The position numbers and the translations under genes were made by a program. Positions 25,500-33,231 of a stretch of DNA of 34,072 bases are shown piece after piece. The stretch spans positions 1 through 34,072 of the forward strand of contig JAAVZR010000029.1 of assembly GCA_022791755.1 (NCBI GenBank), read 5' to 3'. This DNA comes from Lachnospiraceae bacterium (GTDB lineage: Bacteria > Bacillota > Clostridia > Lachnospirales > Lachnospiraceae). The notes beneath the pieces were generated by a model that saw only the letters and a list, made by a program, of their open reading frames with translations, did no database searches and was not told where the DNA came from. Within the stretch, counting starts at the first letter, position 1; the number at the start of each line of letters is the position of its first letter.

Positions 25500-25533
25500 A
25501 TATGCGAAAAACCGGCAGAAACAGGAGGAGAGC

Positions 25534-25953
25534 ATGTTTGACGTAATTGTAATATCTCACGGCGGCTTTGCAAAAGCTATAGTGGAGTCGGCAGAACTGA
25601 TTGTGGGAGAGCAGGAAGCCGTGAAGACTTTTGGCCTGCAGCTGGGAGACAGCGTGGAGCTGTTCAGGGAACAGGTGGAAGGAGAGATCGGCAGGCGGCT
25701 GGAGCATGATGAGGTCCTGGTGCTGACGGATATGCAGGCAGGGAGCCCGTTCAATGTGACAGTGGCGGCGATGGACAGTCACCGGTTCCGCCACATAACC
25801 GGGATGAACCTGCCCATGCTGTTGGAGGTTTTCAGCAGTCGTCCCCACGCATCCTTAGATGAGGTGTGCGATCGTCTGGTGGAGAGAGCCAGAGAGACTG
25901 TGTTGGATGTAAATGAACTGATAGCGGCCATGGACGCGGAAGAAGGGAGGTGA
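25534..25953 (+). CDS. PTS mannose-family EIIA component
   Basis: 139 residues, with AGGAGG before the ATG. This is a stand-alone EIIA domain of the mannose/sorbose family. The phosphorylation-site His9 lies in VISHGGFAKA, followed by the LTDMQAGSPFN segment typical of the fold (about 65-76). It takes phosphate from HPr and passes it to EIIB. The gene overlaps the GTG just before EIIB, and the four PTS components are in the usual A-B-C-D order. The sugar cannot be told from EIIA. Confidence 0.95.
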   Translation: MFDVIVISHGGFAKAIVESAELIVGEQEAVKTFGLQLGDSVELFREQVEGEIGRRLEHDEVLVLTDMQAGSPFNVTVAAMDSHRFRHITGMNLPMLLEVFSSRPHASLDEVCDRLVERARETVLDVNELIAAMDAEEGR

Positions 25954-25958
25954 AAAAG

Positions 25959-26435
25959 ATGAAAAACATGGTGTTGATCCGGATCGACGACCGCCTGATT
26001 CACGGTCAGGTGGTGACTCAGTGGATCAAGGATACCGCAGGAAACAGGATTCTCATTGTGGATGACAAGCTGGTGAATGACCGGCTGATGCAGCGGATTT
26101 TAAAGGCAGCGGCGCCGCCCGGTGTGAAGGTGGAGGTGATGACAGTGGCCGACGCGGGAGAGGAGCTGAAGAAGGACCCTCTGCCGGGCGAGAATATCGT
26201 CATTCTGGTAAAAATCCCGCAGGTTTTAGAGGCACTCATCGACGACGGCATCCCGATGAAGAAAATTGTACTCGGGGGTATGGGACTGACGCCGGCGAGA
26301 AAGAAGTTCAACCGGAATGTGGCGGCCTCGGAGGAAGAGGTGGCCTGCATGAAACGCATCGTAGCTAAGGGAGTGACGATGGAGTATCAGCTGGTGCCGG
26401 CGGAGAGAGCAACCAATGTGGAGAAACTATTTTAA
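25959..26435 (+). CDS. PTS mannose/sorbose-family EIIB component
   Basis: 158 residues from the ATG at 25959, eight nt after GGGAGG; the GTG at 25950 overlaps that site. The phosphorylated His15 lies in the family motif RIDDRLIHGQV, followed by TQWIKDTAGNRILIVDD. The fold ends with the usual KIVLGGMGLTP region. It receives phosphate from EIIA-His9 and transfers it to the sugar during entry through EIIC/EIID. It sits 5 nt after the EIIA stop and 17 nt before EIIC. The LIHGQV motif is common to fructose, mannose, sorbose and N-acetylgalactosamine members. Confidence 0.95.
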   Translation: MKNMVLIRIDDRLIHGQVVTQWIKDTAGNRILIVDDKLVNDRLMQRILKAAAPPGVKVEVMTVADAGEELKKDPLPGENIVILVKIPQVLEALIDDGIPMKKIVLGGMGLTPARKKFNRNVAASEEEVACMKRIVAKGVTMEYQLVPAERATNVEKLF

Positions 26436-26452
26436 GTGAGGAGGTATTTTTT

Positions 26453-27208
26453 ATGGCTTTATGGCAGGCAATACTTTGTGGCATTTTTTACTATCTGAAT
26501 GCCGGCCCGTGGGTGATCGGAATCGGTTTCTACACCTTCGGACGGCCTCTGGTCCTGGGCTTCTTCGTGGGCCTGGTGCTGGGAGATCCGATTACGGGGA
26601 CCATCGTGGGCGCTACGATTCAGATGATCTATCTGGGCCTGATGTCCACAGGAGGCTCCTACCCGGCAGATTCGGCTCTGGCCGGTATCGTGGGAACCGC
26701 TGCGGCGATTACCACCGGACTGTCGGCTCAGGAGGCGGTGGCGATCGCGGTTCCCATCGGCCTGATCGGCACGATTTTTTATCAGCTTCGTATGGTCAGC
26801 GCTGTGCCCTGCACCCATCTGGCGGATAAGTACGCGGCGGAGGGCAAGACCAATAAGGTCTGGCTTGCCAATGTGGGAATCACCCAGGTGATTCTGGCGG
26901 CGATTTATGTGATTCCATGCACACTGGTATGCTATTTTGGCATCAACGCGGTTCAGGGGATCGTGGATGCTCTGGCCGGAAGCCGTGCCCTGGCTGTGCT
27001 TTCCGCCATCGGCGGAATGCTGCCCGCCATCGGTATCGCCATGAACATGAAAGCGATTTTCAAGGGGGATGCCAGATATTTCTTCTTTATCGGTTTTCTG
27101 TTGGTAGTGTATTTTAACCTGGATCTGATCGGAATCGGCTGCCTGGCCGCTCTGATGGCGATTCTGTATATGCAGTTAAAGAGTGATAAGGAGGTGTCTG
27201 AAGTATGA
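26453..27208 (+). CDS. PTS mannose/sorbose-family EIIC component
   Basis: 251 residues, with GAGGAGG before the ATG. The protein is nearly all hydrophobic, with about six to seven helices and the family segments GDPITGTIVGATIQMIYLG (about 42-60) and GGSYPADSALAGIVGTA (about 64-80), which line the translocation path. With EIID it forms the membrane channel that brings in and phosphorylates the sugar. The stop overlaps the EIID start by 4 nt (ATGA), so the two are made together. Confidence 0.95.
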   Translation: MALWQAILCGIFYYLNAGPWVIGIGFYTFGRPLVLGFFVGLVLGDPITGTIVGATIQMIYLGLMSTGGSYPADSALAGIVGTAAAITTGLSAQEAVAIAVPIGLIGTIFYQLRMVSAVPCTHLADKYAAEGKTNKVWLANVGITQVILAAIYVIPCTLVCYFGINAVQGIVDALAGSRALAVLSAIGGMLPAIGIAMNMKAIFKGDARYFFFIGFLLVVYFNLDLIGIGCLAALMAILYMQLKSDKEVSEV

Positions 27209-28044
27209 GTGAAGAGCGTAAAGTGAAAAGAGCATCAAAAAAGGCTGTGATGAAGAGCTTCTTAAACTGGATTTTTATGGCCCACGGCTGCTACAACTAT
27301 GAGCGTCTGCAAGGCGTCGGTTTCCTGCACGCCATGTGTCCGATCATTGACGATATCTACGACAAAGATGATATCGAAGGCAGGAAAAAGGCGATGCAGC
27401 GCCATACCGCTTTCTTTAACACGGAACCCCGCCTGGGAAGCATGATCGTGGGACTGAGCGCCGCGATGGAGGAGAGAATAGCCTCCGGTGAGGAGGAGCT
27501 GGCGGGAGAGGCCATGACTTCCATCAAAAACGGTCTCATGGGCCCGATCTCCGGTATCGGCGATACCTTTATGCAGGCGATTCTGTCTCCGTTACTTCTG
27601 TCCATGGCTCTGGGGCTGGCGGTCAGCGGCAATGTGCTGGGTCCGATCCTGTATATGGTACTGTTTATCTCCATCGTGGCCATTCTGGGGTATGAGTGCT
27701 TTATGCTGGGATACAAGAGAGGCGACGAGGCGATCCTGAACTTCATTGAAAGCGGTGTGATCAATAAAATCATCTCCGGCGCCGGCATCATGGGCTGTAC
27801 GGTCATGGGCGCGCTGGTGGCCAATTTTGTCAGCATGAAAGCTACGGTGACCTTTGAGATGACTACGGGAATCTTTGACCTGCAGACGAACTTCTTTGAT
27901 GCCATTATGCCGAAGCTTCTGCCTCTGGCTCTGACTCTGTTAGTCTATCAGGGAATGAAGAAAAAGGATATTTCAGCTTTGAAGATGATGCTGATTCTGA
28001 TCGTGGCAGGCGGTATTCTGGGCGCATTGGGAATCATCGGTTAA
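27205..28044 (+). CDS. PTS mannose/sorbose-family EIID component
   Basis: 279 residues, with GGAGGTG before the ATG. The N-terminus carries the EIID motif SWMFMAHGCYNYER-like segment (here NWIFMAHGCYNYERLQGVGF), followed by MCPIIDDIYD and HTAFFNTEP, then KNGLMGPISGIGDTF. The C-terminal half has about four membrane helices (about 120-275). It is the second integral-membrane subunit and helps set substrate choice. It is translationally coupled to EIIC by a 4-nt overlap. Confidence 0.95.
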   Translation: MSEERKVKRASKKAVMKSFLNWIFMAHGCYNYERLQGVGFLHAMCPIIDDIYDKDDIEGRKKAMQRHTAFFNTEPRLGSMIVGLSAAMEERIASGEEELAGEAMTSIKNGLMGPISGIGDTFMQAILSPLLLSMALGLAVSGNVLGPILYMVLFISIVAILGYECFMLGYKRGDEAILNFIESGVINKIISGAGIMGCTVMGALVANFVSMKATVTFEMTTGIFDLQTNFFDAIMPKLLPLALTLLVYQGMKKKDISALKMMLILIVAGGILGALGIIG

Positions 28045-28077
28045 GAACCGGTTAGTAAAGAAATGGAGGAAAAAAGC

Positions 28078-29259
28078 ATGGGGCATAGACCAAATCCTTA
28101 TTTTGTGATGGAGGAGAAGGGCTTGACCGCTCACAAAAGCACACCGAAGGTGACGATGGGGGCAGGGGCGCTGGAGCAGCTTGGAAATTACACGGAGGGA
28201 AAAATCGCCATTGTGCTGGATACCTACCTGTTGCAGTCGGAAGTCTGTGAACGGCTGACGAAGGAGATTCTGGCAGGGAGAGATTACAGGGTGATCTGCG
28301 ATGTAAAGGAGGAGCCCTCCTATGAGGCCATTGATCCGTTCATTCCGGTGATACGGGAATATGCCCCGCGTTATATCGTTGCCATCGGCGGAGGCTCCAC
28401 GATGGATACGGCCAAGGCACTGTGGATGTTCTACGAGTGTCCTCAGCTGACCTGGGAGGATACGGCCAAGAAGCTGCCGCCCTTTGAAGGCAGGGCCACA
28501 CTGATTGCGGTGCCTACCACCAGCGGTACGGGGGCGGAGGCCACAGGAGCCGCTGTGTATAAAAAGTACGACGGCAGCAAGGCTCTGGTGATCGACGAGG
28601 CGATCCGGCCGGGAGAGGCATTTCTGGATTACAGCCTGTTAGGATCGATTCCGCCGAAGGTGGTGGTAAACGCCGGAGTGGATGCATTGGCTCATGTGGT
28701 AGGCGCGCTGTCCTGCGAGGCCTGCAATCTGCTGGATCATATGATCTGTACCCAGACAGCGGTGAGTATCTTAAAGGCATTGCCGAAATCCTACCGGGGC
28801 GACGGGCAGGCCAGAGCGCTCATGCACGTATGCGCCTACCTGGCCGGCGACGAGATCAATAATGCCGGAGGCGGTCTGGATCATAAGCTGGATATGTTTG
28901 CCAAGGCGTATCATCTGCCCCACGGGCAGGTCATCGGAATCTTCCTGCCCTATACCATGCTGTATCTGATCCGGGAGAATCACTATCTGGATATCGCAGA
29001 ACAGATGGGGATGCCGGGAGAGTCCGCCTATGACAAACAGAGAAATCTGATCGAACATATCTGGAATCTCTATGATGAGGTGGGTATGCCCAAGACGCTG
29101 AAAGAGACGGGGATTCCGGAGGAGGAATTTCTGGCTGCAATTCCATCTTATATCGAGATGGTTAAGGAAATCGGACATATTTACTGGATCAGAGGCTATC
29201 AGGGAGACGAGACGCTGAAGGATCTGTACCGTCAGGCCTACTATGGTCTGACCGAATAA
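28078..29259 (+). CDS. Iron-type (group III) alcohol dehydrogenase
   Basis: 393 residues from the ATG at 28078, seven nt after ATGGAGGA; an earlier ATG at 28063 lies inside that site. The nucleotide-binding GGGSTMDTAKA (104-114) and the PTTSGTGAEATGA segment are typical of iron-type alcohol dehydrogenases. Metal ligands Asp202 and His206 (DALAH) and His282 (LPHG) are present. The third ligand region is unusual: GLDHKLDMFAKAYHLPHG (266-283) has Asp268-His269 where H-x3-H is normal. The enzyme should reduce or oxidise an alcohol or carbonyl with NAD(P)H. Its place between the PTS genes and a zinc dehydrogenase suggests action on the imported sugar or polyol phosphate or its breakdown product; the substrate is unknown. 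Confidence 0.92.
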   Translation: MGHRPNPYFVMEEKGLTAHKSTPKVTMGAGALEQLGNYTEGKIAIVLDTYLLQSEVCERLTKEILAGRDYRVICDVKEEPSYEAIDPFIPVIREYAPRYIVAIGGGSTMDTAKALWMFYECPQLTWEDTAKKLPPFEGRATLIAVPTTSGTGAEATGAAVYKKYDGSKALVIDEAIRPGEAFLDYSLLGSIPPKVVVNAGVDALAHVVGALSCEACNLLDHMICTQTAVSILKALPKSYRGDGQARALMHVCAYLAGDEINNAGGGLDHKLDMFAKAYHLPHGQVIGIFLPYTMLYLIRENHYLDIAEQMGMPGESAYDKQRNLIEHIWNLYDEVGMPKTLKETGIPEEEFLAAIPSYIEMVKEIGHIYWIRGYQGDETLKDLYRQAYYGLTE

Positions 29260-29268
29260 AGAGACCAG

Positions 29269-29302
29269 TACCGCCGTGCGCCGGCGACGACGCACGGCGG
29301 TA
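29269..29302 (+). other. 12-bp-stem hairpin between two dehydrogenase genes
   Basis: Arms TACCGCCGTGCG (29269-29280) and CGCACGGCGGTA (29291-29302) pair perfectly around a 10-nt loop. No T-run follows, so it is unlikely to stop transcription; it may protect the 3' end or set the relative levels of the two mRNAs by processing. Confidence 0.75.
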
Positions 29303-29332
29303 TGTCAGAAAACAGAGAGGAGACGTTAGACA

Positions 29333-30364
29333 ATGAAAGTAGTGGCGATTGTAGAAGAGAGAAAGACGGGAATCTTTGAGATCGAAAAACCGGTCCCGGG
29401 CCCCGGGCAGGTGCTGATCCGCATCCATGCCTGCGCCCTTTGTACCTTTGAGCAGCGTGTGTTTACCCAGGTGACGAAGAAGGCGCTGCCCTATGTGGGC
29501 GGCCATGAGCTGGCCGGCGTCATCGAAGAGCTGGGCGAAGGCGTGGACAGCGAAAGCTTTCCCGTGGGAGCCAAGGCGGCGGCCCGTGTGCTGAAAAACT
29601 GCGGAACCTGCTATTACTGCCGTCACGGTCAGGAAAATCTGTGTAAGGGAGCATACGCCAAATCGGCGGCGGCAGCCGGTACGCTGACTCCCAACGGCCT
29701 GGGAGAGTATATCGCAGTGGATGCAGGGCAGGTCTTTCTTCTGGCCGATGACACCGCTTACGAGCAGGCCGTATTTGTGGAGCCCTTCGCCTGCGTGCTC
29801 AACAGTATCGAGAGAGGCCAGATCGAGCTGGGGGATGATGTGGTGGTCATCGGAGGCGGCGTGATGGGCCTTTTACATGTGATCGGAGCCAAGATGTCCG
29901 GCGCCAGGGTCATCTTAAGCGAGCCGGATGCGGCCAGGGCGGAGATGGCGAAGAGATTCGGAGCGGACATCGTTCTGGACCCGACGAAGGCGAATGTGGT
30001 GGAAGAGGTGAAGAGGATCACTGGCGGCGGCGCCAATGCGGTGTTTAACACCACGCCCATCGCAGCGCTGGCTTCCCAGGCCATCGAGATGACAGGTATG
30101 ATGGGACGCATGGTGCAGTACAGCTCAATGCATCCGGATAAGCCGGTGGAGGTCAGCCCCAATTATATCCATAATACGGAGATAATCATCACCGGTTCCA
30201 AGAGTCCCAGCATAAAAGCCTTTGACACAGCGGCACGGATCCTGTCCAAAAAGATCGTGGATCTGACGCCTCTTTTGAGCGAAAGCTACTCCATGGAAGA
30301 GGCGGATACGGCCTTTGAGCGGGCTTTAAGTCCTGAGACTTACCGGGTCATGATCCGATTCTGA
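29333..30364 (+). CDS. Zinc-binding MDR-family dehydrogenase
   Basis: 343 residues, with GAGAGGAGA before the ATG. Residues 37 (Cys in ALCTFEQ), 58-59 (GGHELAG) give the catalytic zinc site, and Cys90, Cys93, Cys96 and Cys104 (CxxCxxCx7C) form the structural zinc lobe. The Rossmann fold begins at VVVIGGGVMGLL (about 167-178), with GADIVLDP following. It is a medium-chain dehydrogenase of the threonine/sorbitol-type group. In sorbose-type operons a comparable enzyme reduces a ketose phosphate, so that is a possible role here, but the substrate is not shown by the sequence. It completes a unit with the PTS and iron-type enzyme. Confidence 0.92.
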   Translation: MKVVAIVEERKTGIFEIEKPVPGPGQVLIRIHACALCTFEQRVFTQVTKKALPYVGGHELAGVIEELGEGVDSESFPVGAKAAARVLKNCGTCYYCRHGQENLCKGAYAKSAAAAGTLTPNGLGEYIAVDAGQVFLLADDTAYEQAVFVEPFACVLNSIERGQIELGDDVVVIGGGVMGLLHVIGAKMSGARVILSEPDAARAEMAKRFGADIVLDPTKANVVEEVKRITGGGANAVFNTTPIAALASQAIEMTGMMGRMVQYSSMHPDKPVEVSPNYIHNTEIIITGSKSPSIKAFDTAARILSKKIVDLTPLLSESYSMEEADTAFERALSPETYRVMIRF

Positions 30365-30409
30365 TCAAAACGCTGTGAGGCGGTCTTTCTGCCTGGAAAA
30401 AGGAATGCC

Positions 30410-30437
30410 TTGCCTGTGTCTTAAGTCGTGTTATAAT
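30410..30437 (+). promoter_or_regulatory. Promoter of the two-component and aldolase genes
   Basis: TTGCCT (30410-30415), a 16-bp spacer and a perfect TATAAT (30432-30437), with TG at 30429-30430 making an extended -10. The leader to the ATG at 30510 is about 65 nt and holds a palindrome ATACCGGTAT (30477-30486). No terminator is clear between 30364 and this promoter, so read-through from the PTS operon is possible. Confidence 0.7.
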
Positions 30438-30509
30438 ACTAAGATGATACCAGAGTCAAGATGCCGGAAGTTTTTGATACCGGTATGTTTCAGGCAGAGG
30501 TGACAAGAC

Positions 30510-31568
30510 ATGGGAAAAAAAGGTAAAACATATCGAAAAGAGCTGATGATCATCATCTTTCTTTTGAACATTCTGTTTCTGGCGTATCTGATTATGAAAG
30601 TTTATGCGCCGGCGTATCAGGGACTTCTGACACAGACGGAGGCGCTTTCTGTGGCGGGCGGTCAGGAGGCGGTGAAGGAGATCGGGCATTATGGCTGGGT
30701 CAGCGCCGCCTGTCTGGCGGCTGTCTGTGTGACCAACCTGCTGATGGGAGTATTGCTGGCGCTGTTTACCACATGGGACGAGTGGGACAGGGAACAGACA
30801 GAGAGGAATTACGCGGCGGTTTTGACAGAAAAAGATAATGAGATCATGCAGTATGCAAAGCTCACGTCACTGGGGCGTGTGGTGACAGATATCATTCATC
30901 AGTGGAAACAGCCGTTAAACAGTCTGATGCTGATGATTTCCAACATCGAGGAAGCCATACGGGAGGACGGGGAGAATACGGCGGAGGTTCTGGAATTGTC
31001 CGGGGAGGCCAAGCGGACGATCCGTCTTTTGTCGGATACGATTTCGGAATTTCGCAGCGTGCTGTCCCATGAGGGCAGCGCCAGCGTGTTCGACCTGAAG
31101 GAAGTAGTATCCTATGTGACAGGAATATTTACAGGCAGAATTCATGAAAACAATATTGAATGTACGGTGAGCTATGAAGGAAATGTAAGGGTATCCGGAA
31201 AGAAAAATATGTTGATCCAGGTTTTGATGAATCTGGTGGATAATGCACTGGATGCCATCGAAGACAGAGCGGAAGGAGAAGAGGAGAACGCACAGGCCGG
31301 GCGGTTGTGGATCGTGTGCAAAGAACAGGTGAAAGGAATCACGATATCCATCCGGGATAATGGCGGAGGAATCCAGGAAGCGGATCTGGAAAAGATATTC
31401 CGTCTGTATTATTCCAGCAAGGGAGAGAAGGGGTCCGGACTGGGCCTCACGATCTCCCGGAACGTCATTCGCAAGGAGTTTGACGGGGAACTGACGGCTG
31501 GAAATGCGGGGGATGGAGCTGAGTTTGTGGTCTTTCTTCCGCGCTATGGGGGGAGAGCAGATGGATAA
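30510..31568 (+). CDS. Sensor histidine kinase
   Basis: 352 residues, with GAGGTGA before the ATG. Two membrane helices (about 12-29 and 64-86) enclose a short outer loop of about 35 residues, so it is not a large ligand-binding sensor. A linker follows, with the phosphorylated His130 in IIHQWKQPLN, the H-box type found in HisKA kinases with HQWRQPL. The N-box (NLVDNALDAIED), G1 (DNGGGI) and G2 (GEKGSGLGLTIS) complete an intact ATP-binding domain. It overlaps the response-regulator gene by 8 nt, so the pair are partners. With so small an outer loop, it may sense membrane state or work with the PTS proteins; this is inference. Confidence 0.95.
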   Translation: MGKKGKTYRKELMIIIFLLNILFLAYLIMKVYAPAYQGLLTQTEALSVAGGQEAVKEIGHYGWVSAACLAAVCVTNLLMGVLLALFTTWDEWDREQTERNYAAVLTEKDNEIMQYAKLTSLGRVVTDIIHQWKQPLNSLMLMISNIEEAIREDGENTAEVLELSGEAKRTIRLLSDTISEFRSVLSHEGSASVFDLKEVVSYVTGIFTGRIHENNIECTVSYEGNVRVSGKKNMLIQVLMNLVDNALDAIEDRAEGEEENAQAGRLWIVCKEQVKGITISIRDNGGGIQEADLEKIFRLYYSSKGEKGSGLGLTISRNVIRKEFDGELTAGNAGDGAEFVVFLPRYGGRADG

Positions 31569-32337
31569 AATGAATTTTCTTTCAAATCTGACGGTTCTGC
31601 TGGTGGAGGATGACGCGGACGCGCTGCGCCAGATGGAGATCATGCTGCGCAGAAGATGCGGAAAGACTTATCTGGCCAACAACGGCATGGTCGGCTTCAA
31701 AACCTGGGAACGGGTGCGGCCGGATGTGGTGGTCACGGACCTGAAGATGCCGGTGATGGGCGGACTGGAGATGAGCCGGAGGATACGGGAAACGGACAAG
31801 GACATACCGATTATCATCACCACGGCTTTTGATGACAGGGATATCATTTTAAAAGCCATTGATGTGGGAATTAATAAGTATATCGTAAAGCCGATTGATG
31901 CCAGAGATCTTTTGGGGGCGCTCAGCGAGGTGTCGGCTCAGGTGCTCAGGTTGCAGGACGGGATCTTTACCGGCGGCGGACTGATCGTGGATCGGGAGGA
32001 AAAGCTGAAGAAGGAAGCGGATATTAAGCAGATTTTTGCGGCCATGCTGAAGGAGGAGACCGGAAAGGGTCCCCAGATCATCCGTTCTTTCATCCAGGGT
32101 GCGCAGATCAGGATCACGCTGGAATCCGTGCTGACGAAGATGGAACAGAGCCTGGTATCCAATGAAAAGAATTATCATATGGTCAATTATGCCCGGGAGG
32201 TTTTTTACCTGGATCGCCGGGAGAGTATGGAGGAAGCGCTGTCCGCTGTCCTGGATATGGAGGTCACGCTGAAGAAAGTGGGCTGCGATGCCAGAGCCAA
32301 TATGGACACGCTGCAATTTGAACTGAAAATTTACTGA
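31561..32337 (+). CDS. Response regulator with receiver and DUF2294/MpsC-like output region
   Basis: 258 residues from the ATG at 31561, which follows GGGGGGAGA and overlaps the kinase by 8 nt. Residues 1-125 are a receiver with Glu16-Asp17-Asp18, phospho-acceptor Asp60 (VVTDLKMPVMGG), Thr88 and Lys110 (IVKPID). There is no helix-turn-helix, GGDEF or other known DNA-binding output. Instead residues about 153-258 match the pattern I recall for DUF2294 (MpsC): GKGPQIIRSFIQGAQIRI (168-185), LTKMEQSL (191-198), a VNYAREVFY segment, and the ending MDTLQFELKIY. MpsC is linked to a CO2/bicarbonate system in Staphylococcus. So signal output here is probably not transcriptional. Certainty of the receiver is high; that of the DUF2294 match is moderate. 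Confidence 0.93.
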   Translation: MDKMNFLSNLTVLLVEDDADALRQMEIMLRRRCGKTYLANNGMVGFKTWERVRPDVVVTDLKMPVMGGLEMSRRIRETDKDIPIIITTAFDDRDIILKAIDVGINKYIVKPIDARDLLGALSEVSAQVLRLQDGIFTGGGLIVDREEKLKKEADIKQIFAAMLKEETGKGPQIIRSFIQGAQIRITLESVLTKMEQSLVSNEKNYHMVNYAREVFYLDRRESMEEALSAVLDMEVTLKKVGCDARANMDTLQFELKIY

Positions 32338-32362
32338 CAGGGTAAGCAGAGAGGAGATAATT

Positions 32363-33193
32363 ATGTTAATATCGATGATAGAACTGATGAAGAAGGCGAG
32401 AGAGGGACATTACTGTGTTCCGGCCATCGCGGTGGAGAATGAACACTCGGTTCGCGCGGCCATCGCGGCGGCGGAGGAGAAGGATTCCCCTGTGATCCTG
32501 ATCGCTCTGTATAAGGTAAATCCGGATATCTGCTATTTCGGAAGGATCATATCGGATCTGGCGCTTCGCACCCATGTGCCGGTAGCTATCTGCCAGGATC
32601 ACGGCGCCACCTGGGAAGAGGCCATGTGGGCGATCCGTGCAGGCTTCACCGACGTCATGGCAGATCGTTCCACCCTGCCCTTTGAAGAAAACATTGCCCA
32701 GGTCAAAGAGATCGTCCGTGTGGCTCATGCCGTAGGCGTAGGTGTGGAGGCGGAGCTGGGCCATGTGGGAATCGCCACTAACTACGAGGTAGACGGAACC
32801 AGCGGCTTCACGGTGCCGGAGGAGGCTGCCGAATATGTGGAGAGGACCGGAGTGGACGCTCTGGCCGTGGCAATCGGGACAGCCCACGGCGTCTATAAGG
32901 GAGTGCCGAAGCTGCAGTTTGAGCTGCTGGCAAAGCTGAGAGAGGCAGTCTCCGTACCTTTGGTGCTGCACGGCGGTTCCGGCACAGGAGACGAAAACCT
33001 GAAAAAAGCCTGCGCCATGGGAATCTGCAAGCTGAATATCTCCAATGATCTGAAGCGGGGAGCCATCGCCAATCTGAACGAGAACTGCAAGGACGGCATG
33101 GGCGCATACCGGATGTATCCGCTGCTGTATGAGGGCTATAAGAATGTGGCGGCCCGGTATATGGAGCTGTGCGGGTCTGCGGGGAAGCTGTAG
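32363..33193 (+). CDS. Class II fructose/tagatose-bisphosphate-type aldolase
   Basis: 276 residues, with GAGGAGA before the ATG. Catalytic Asp79 and zinc ligand His80 lie in ICQDHGAT, zinc ligands His175 (IGTAHGVYKG) and His203 (LHGGSG) are present, and Glu131 lies in EAELGHVG. The LNISND segment near the C-terminus also fits. One normally conserved loop, DGS, reads DRS (101-103), and the family is otherwise of the GatY/KbaY/Fba type. It cleaves a ketose bisphosphate to dihydroxyacetone phosphate and an aldehyde. It follows the regulator by 25 nt and may share its transcript. The substrate was not determined; tagatose, fructose or another ketose is possible. Confidence 0.93.
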   Translation: MLISMIELMKKAREGHYCVPAIAVENEHSVRAAIAAAEEKDSPVILIALYKVNPDICYFGRIISDLALRTHVPVAICQDHGATWEEAMWAIRAGFTDVMADRSTLPFEENIAQVKEIVRVAHAVGVGVEAELGHVGIATNYEVDGTSGFTVPEEAAEYVERTGVDALAVAIGTAHGVYKGVPKLQFELLAKLREAVSVPLVLHGGSGTGDENLKKACAMGICKLNISNDLKRGAIANLNENCKDGMGAYRMYPLLYEGYKNVAARYMELCGSAGKL

Positions 33194-33231
33194 AGAGAGG
33201 CTTTTATGGGGGTGGAAGGGAAGGGAGGCAC

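Noticed and set aside
25380..25533. LicT/BglG-type antiterminator target in the PTS leader
   Set aside because: The leader has the right architecture but no match to the known RAT sequence, and no PRD regulator gene is in the window.
27357..27905. A 182-codon minus-strand open frame within EIID
   Set aside because: It is antisense to a clear PTS EIID gene with family motifs.
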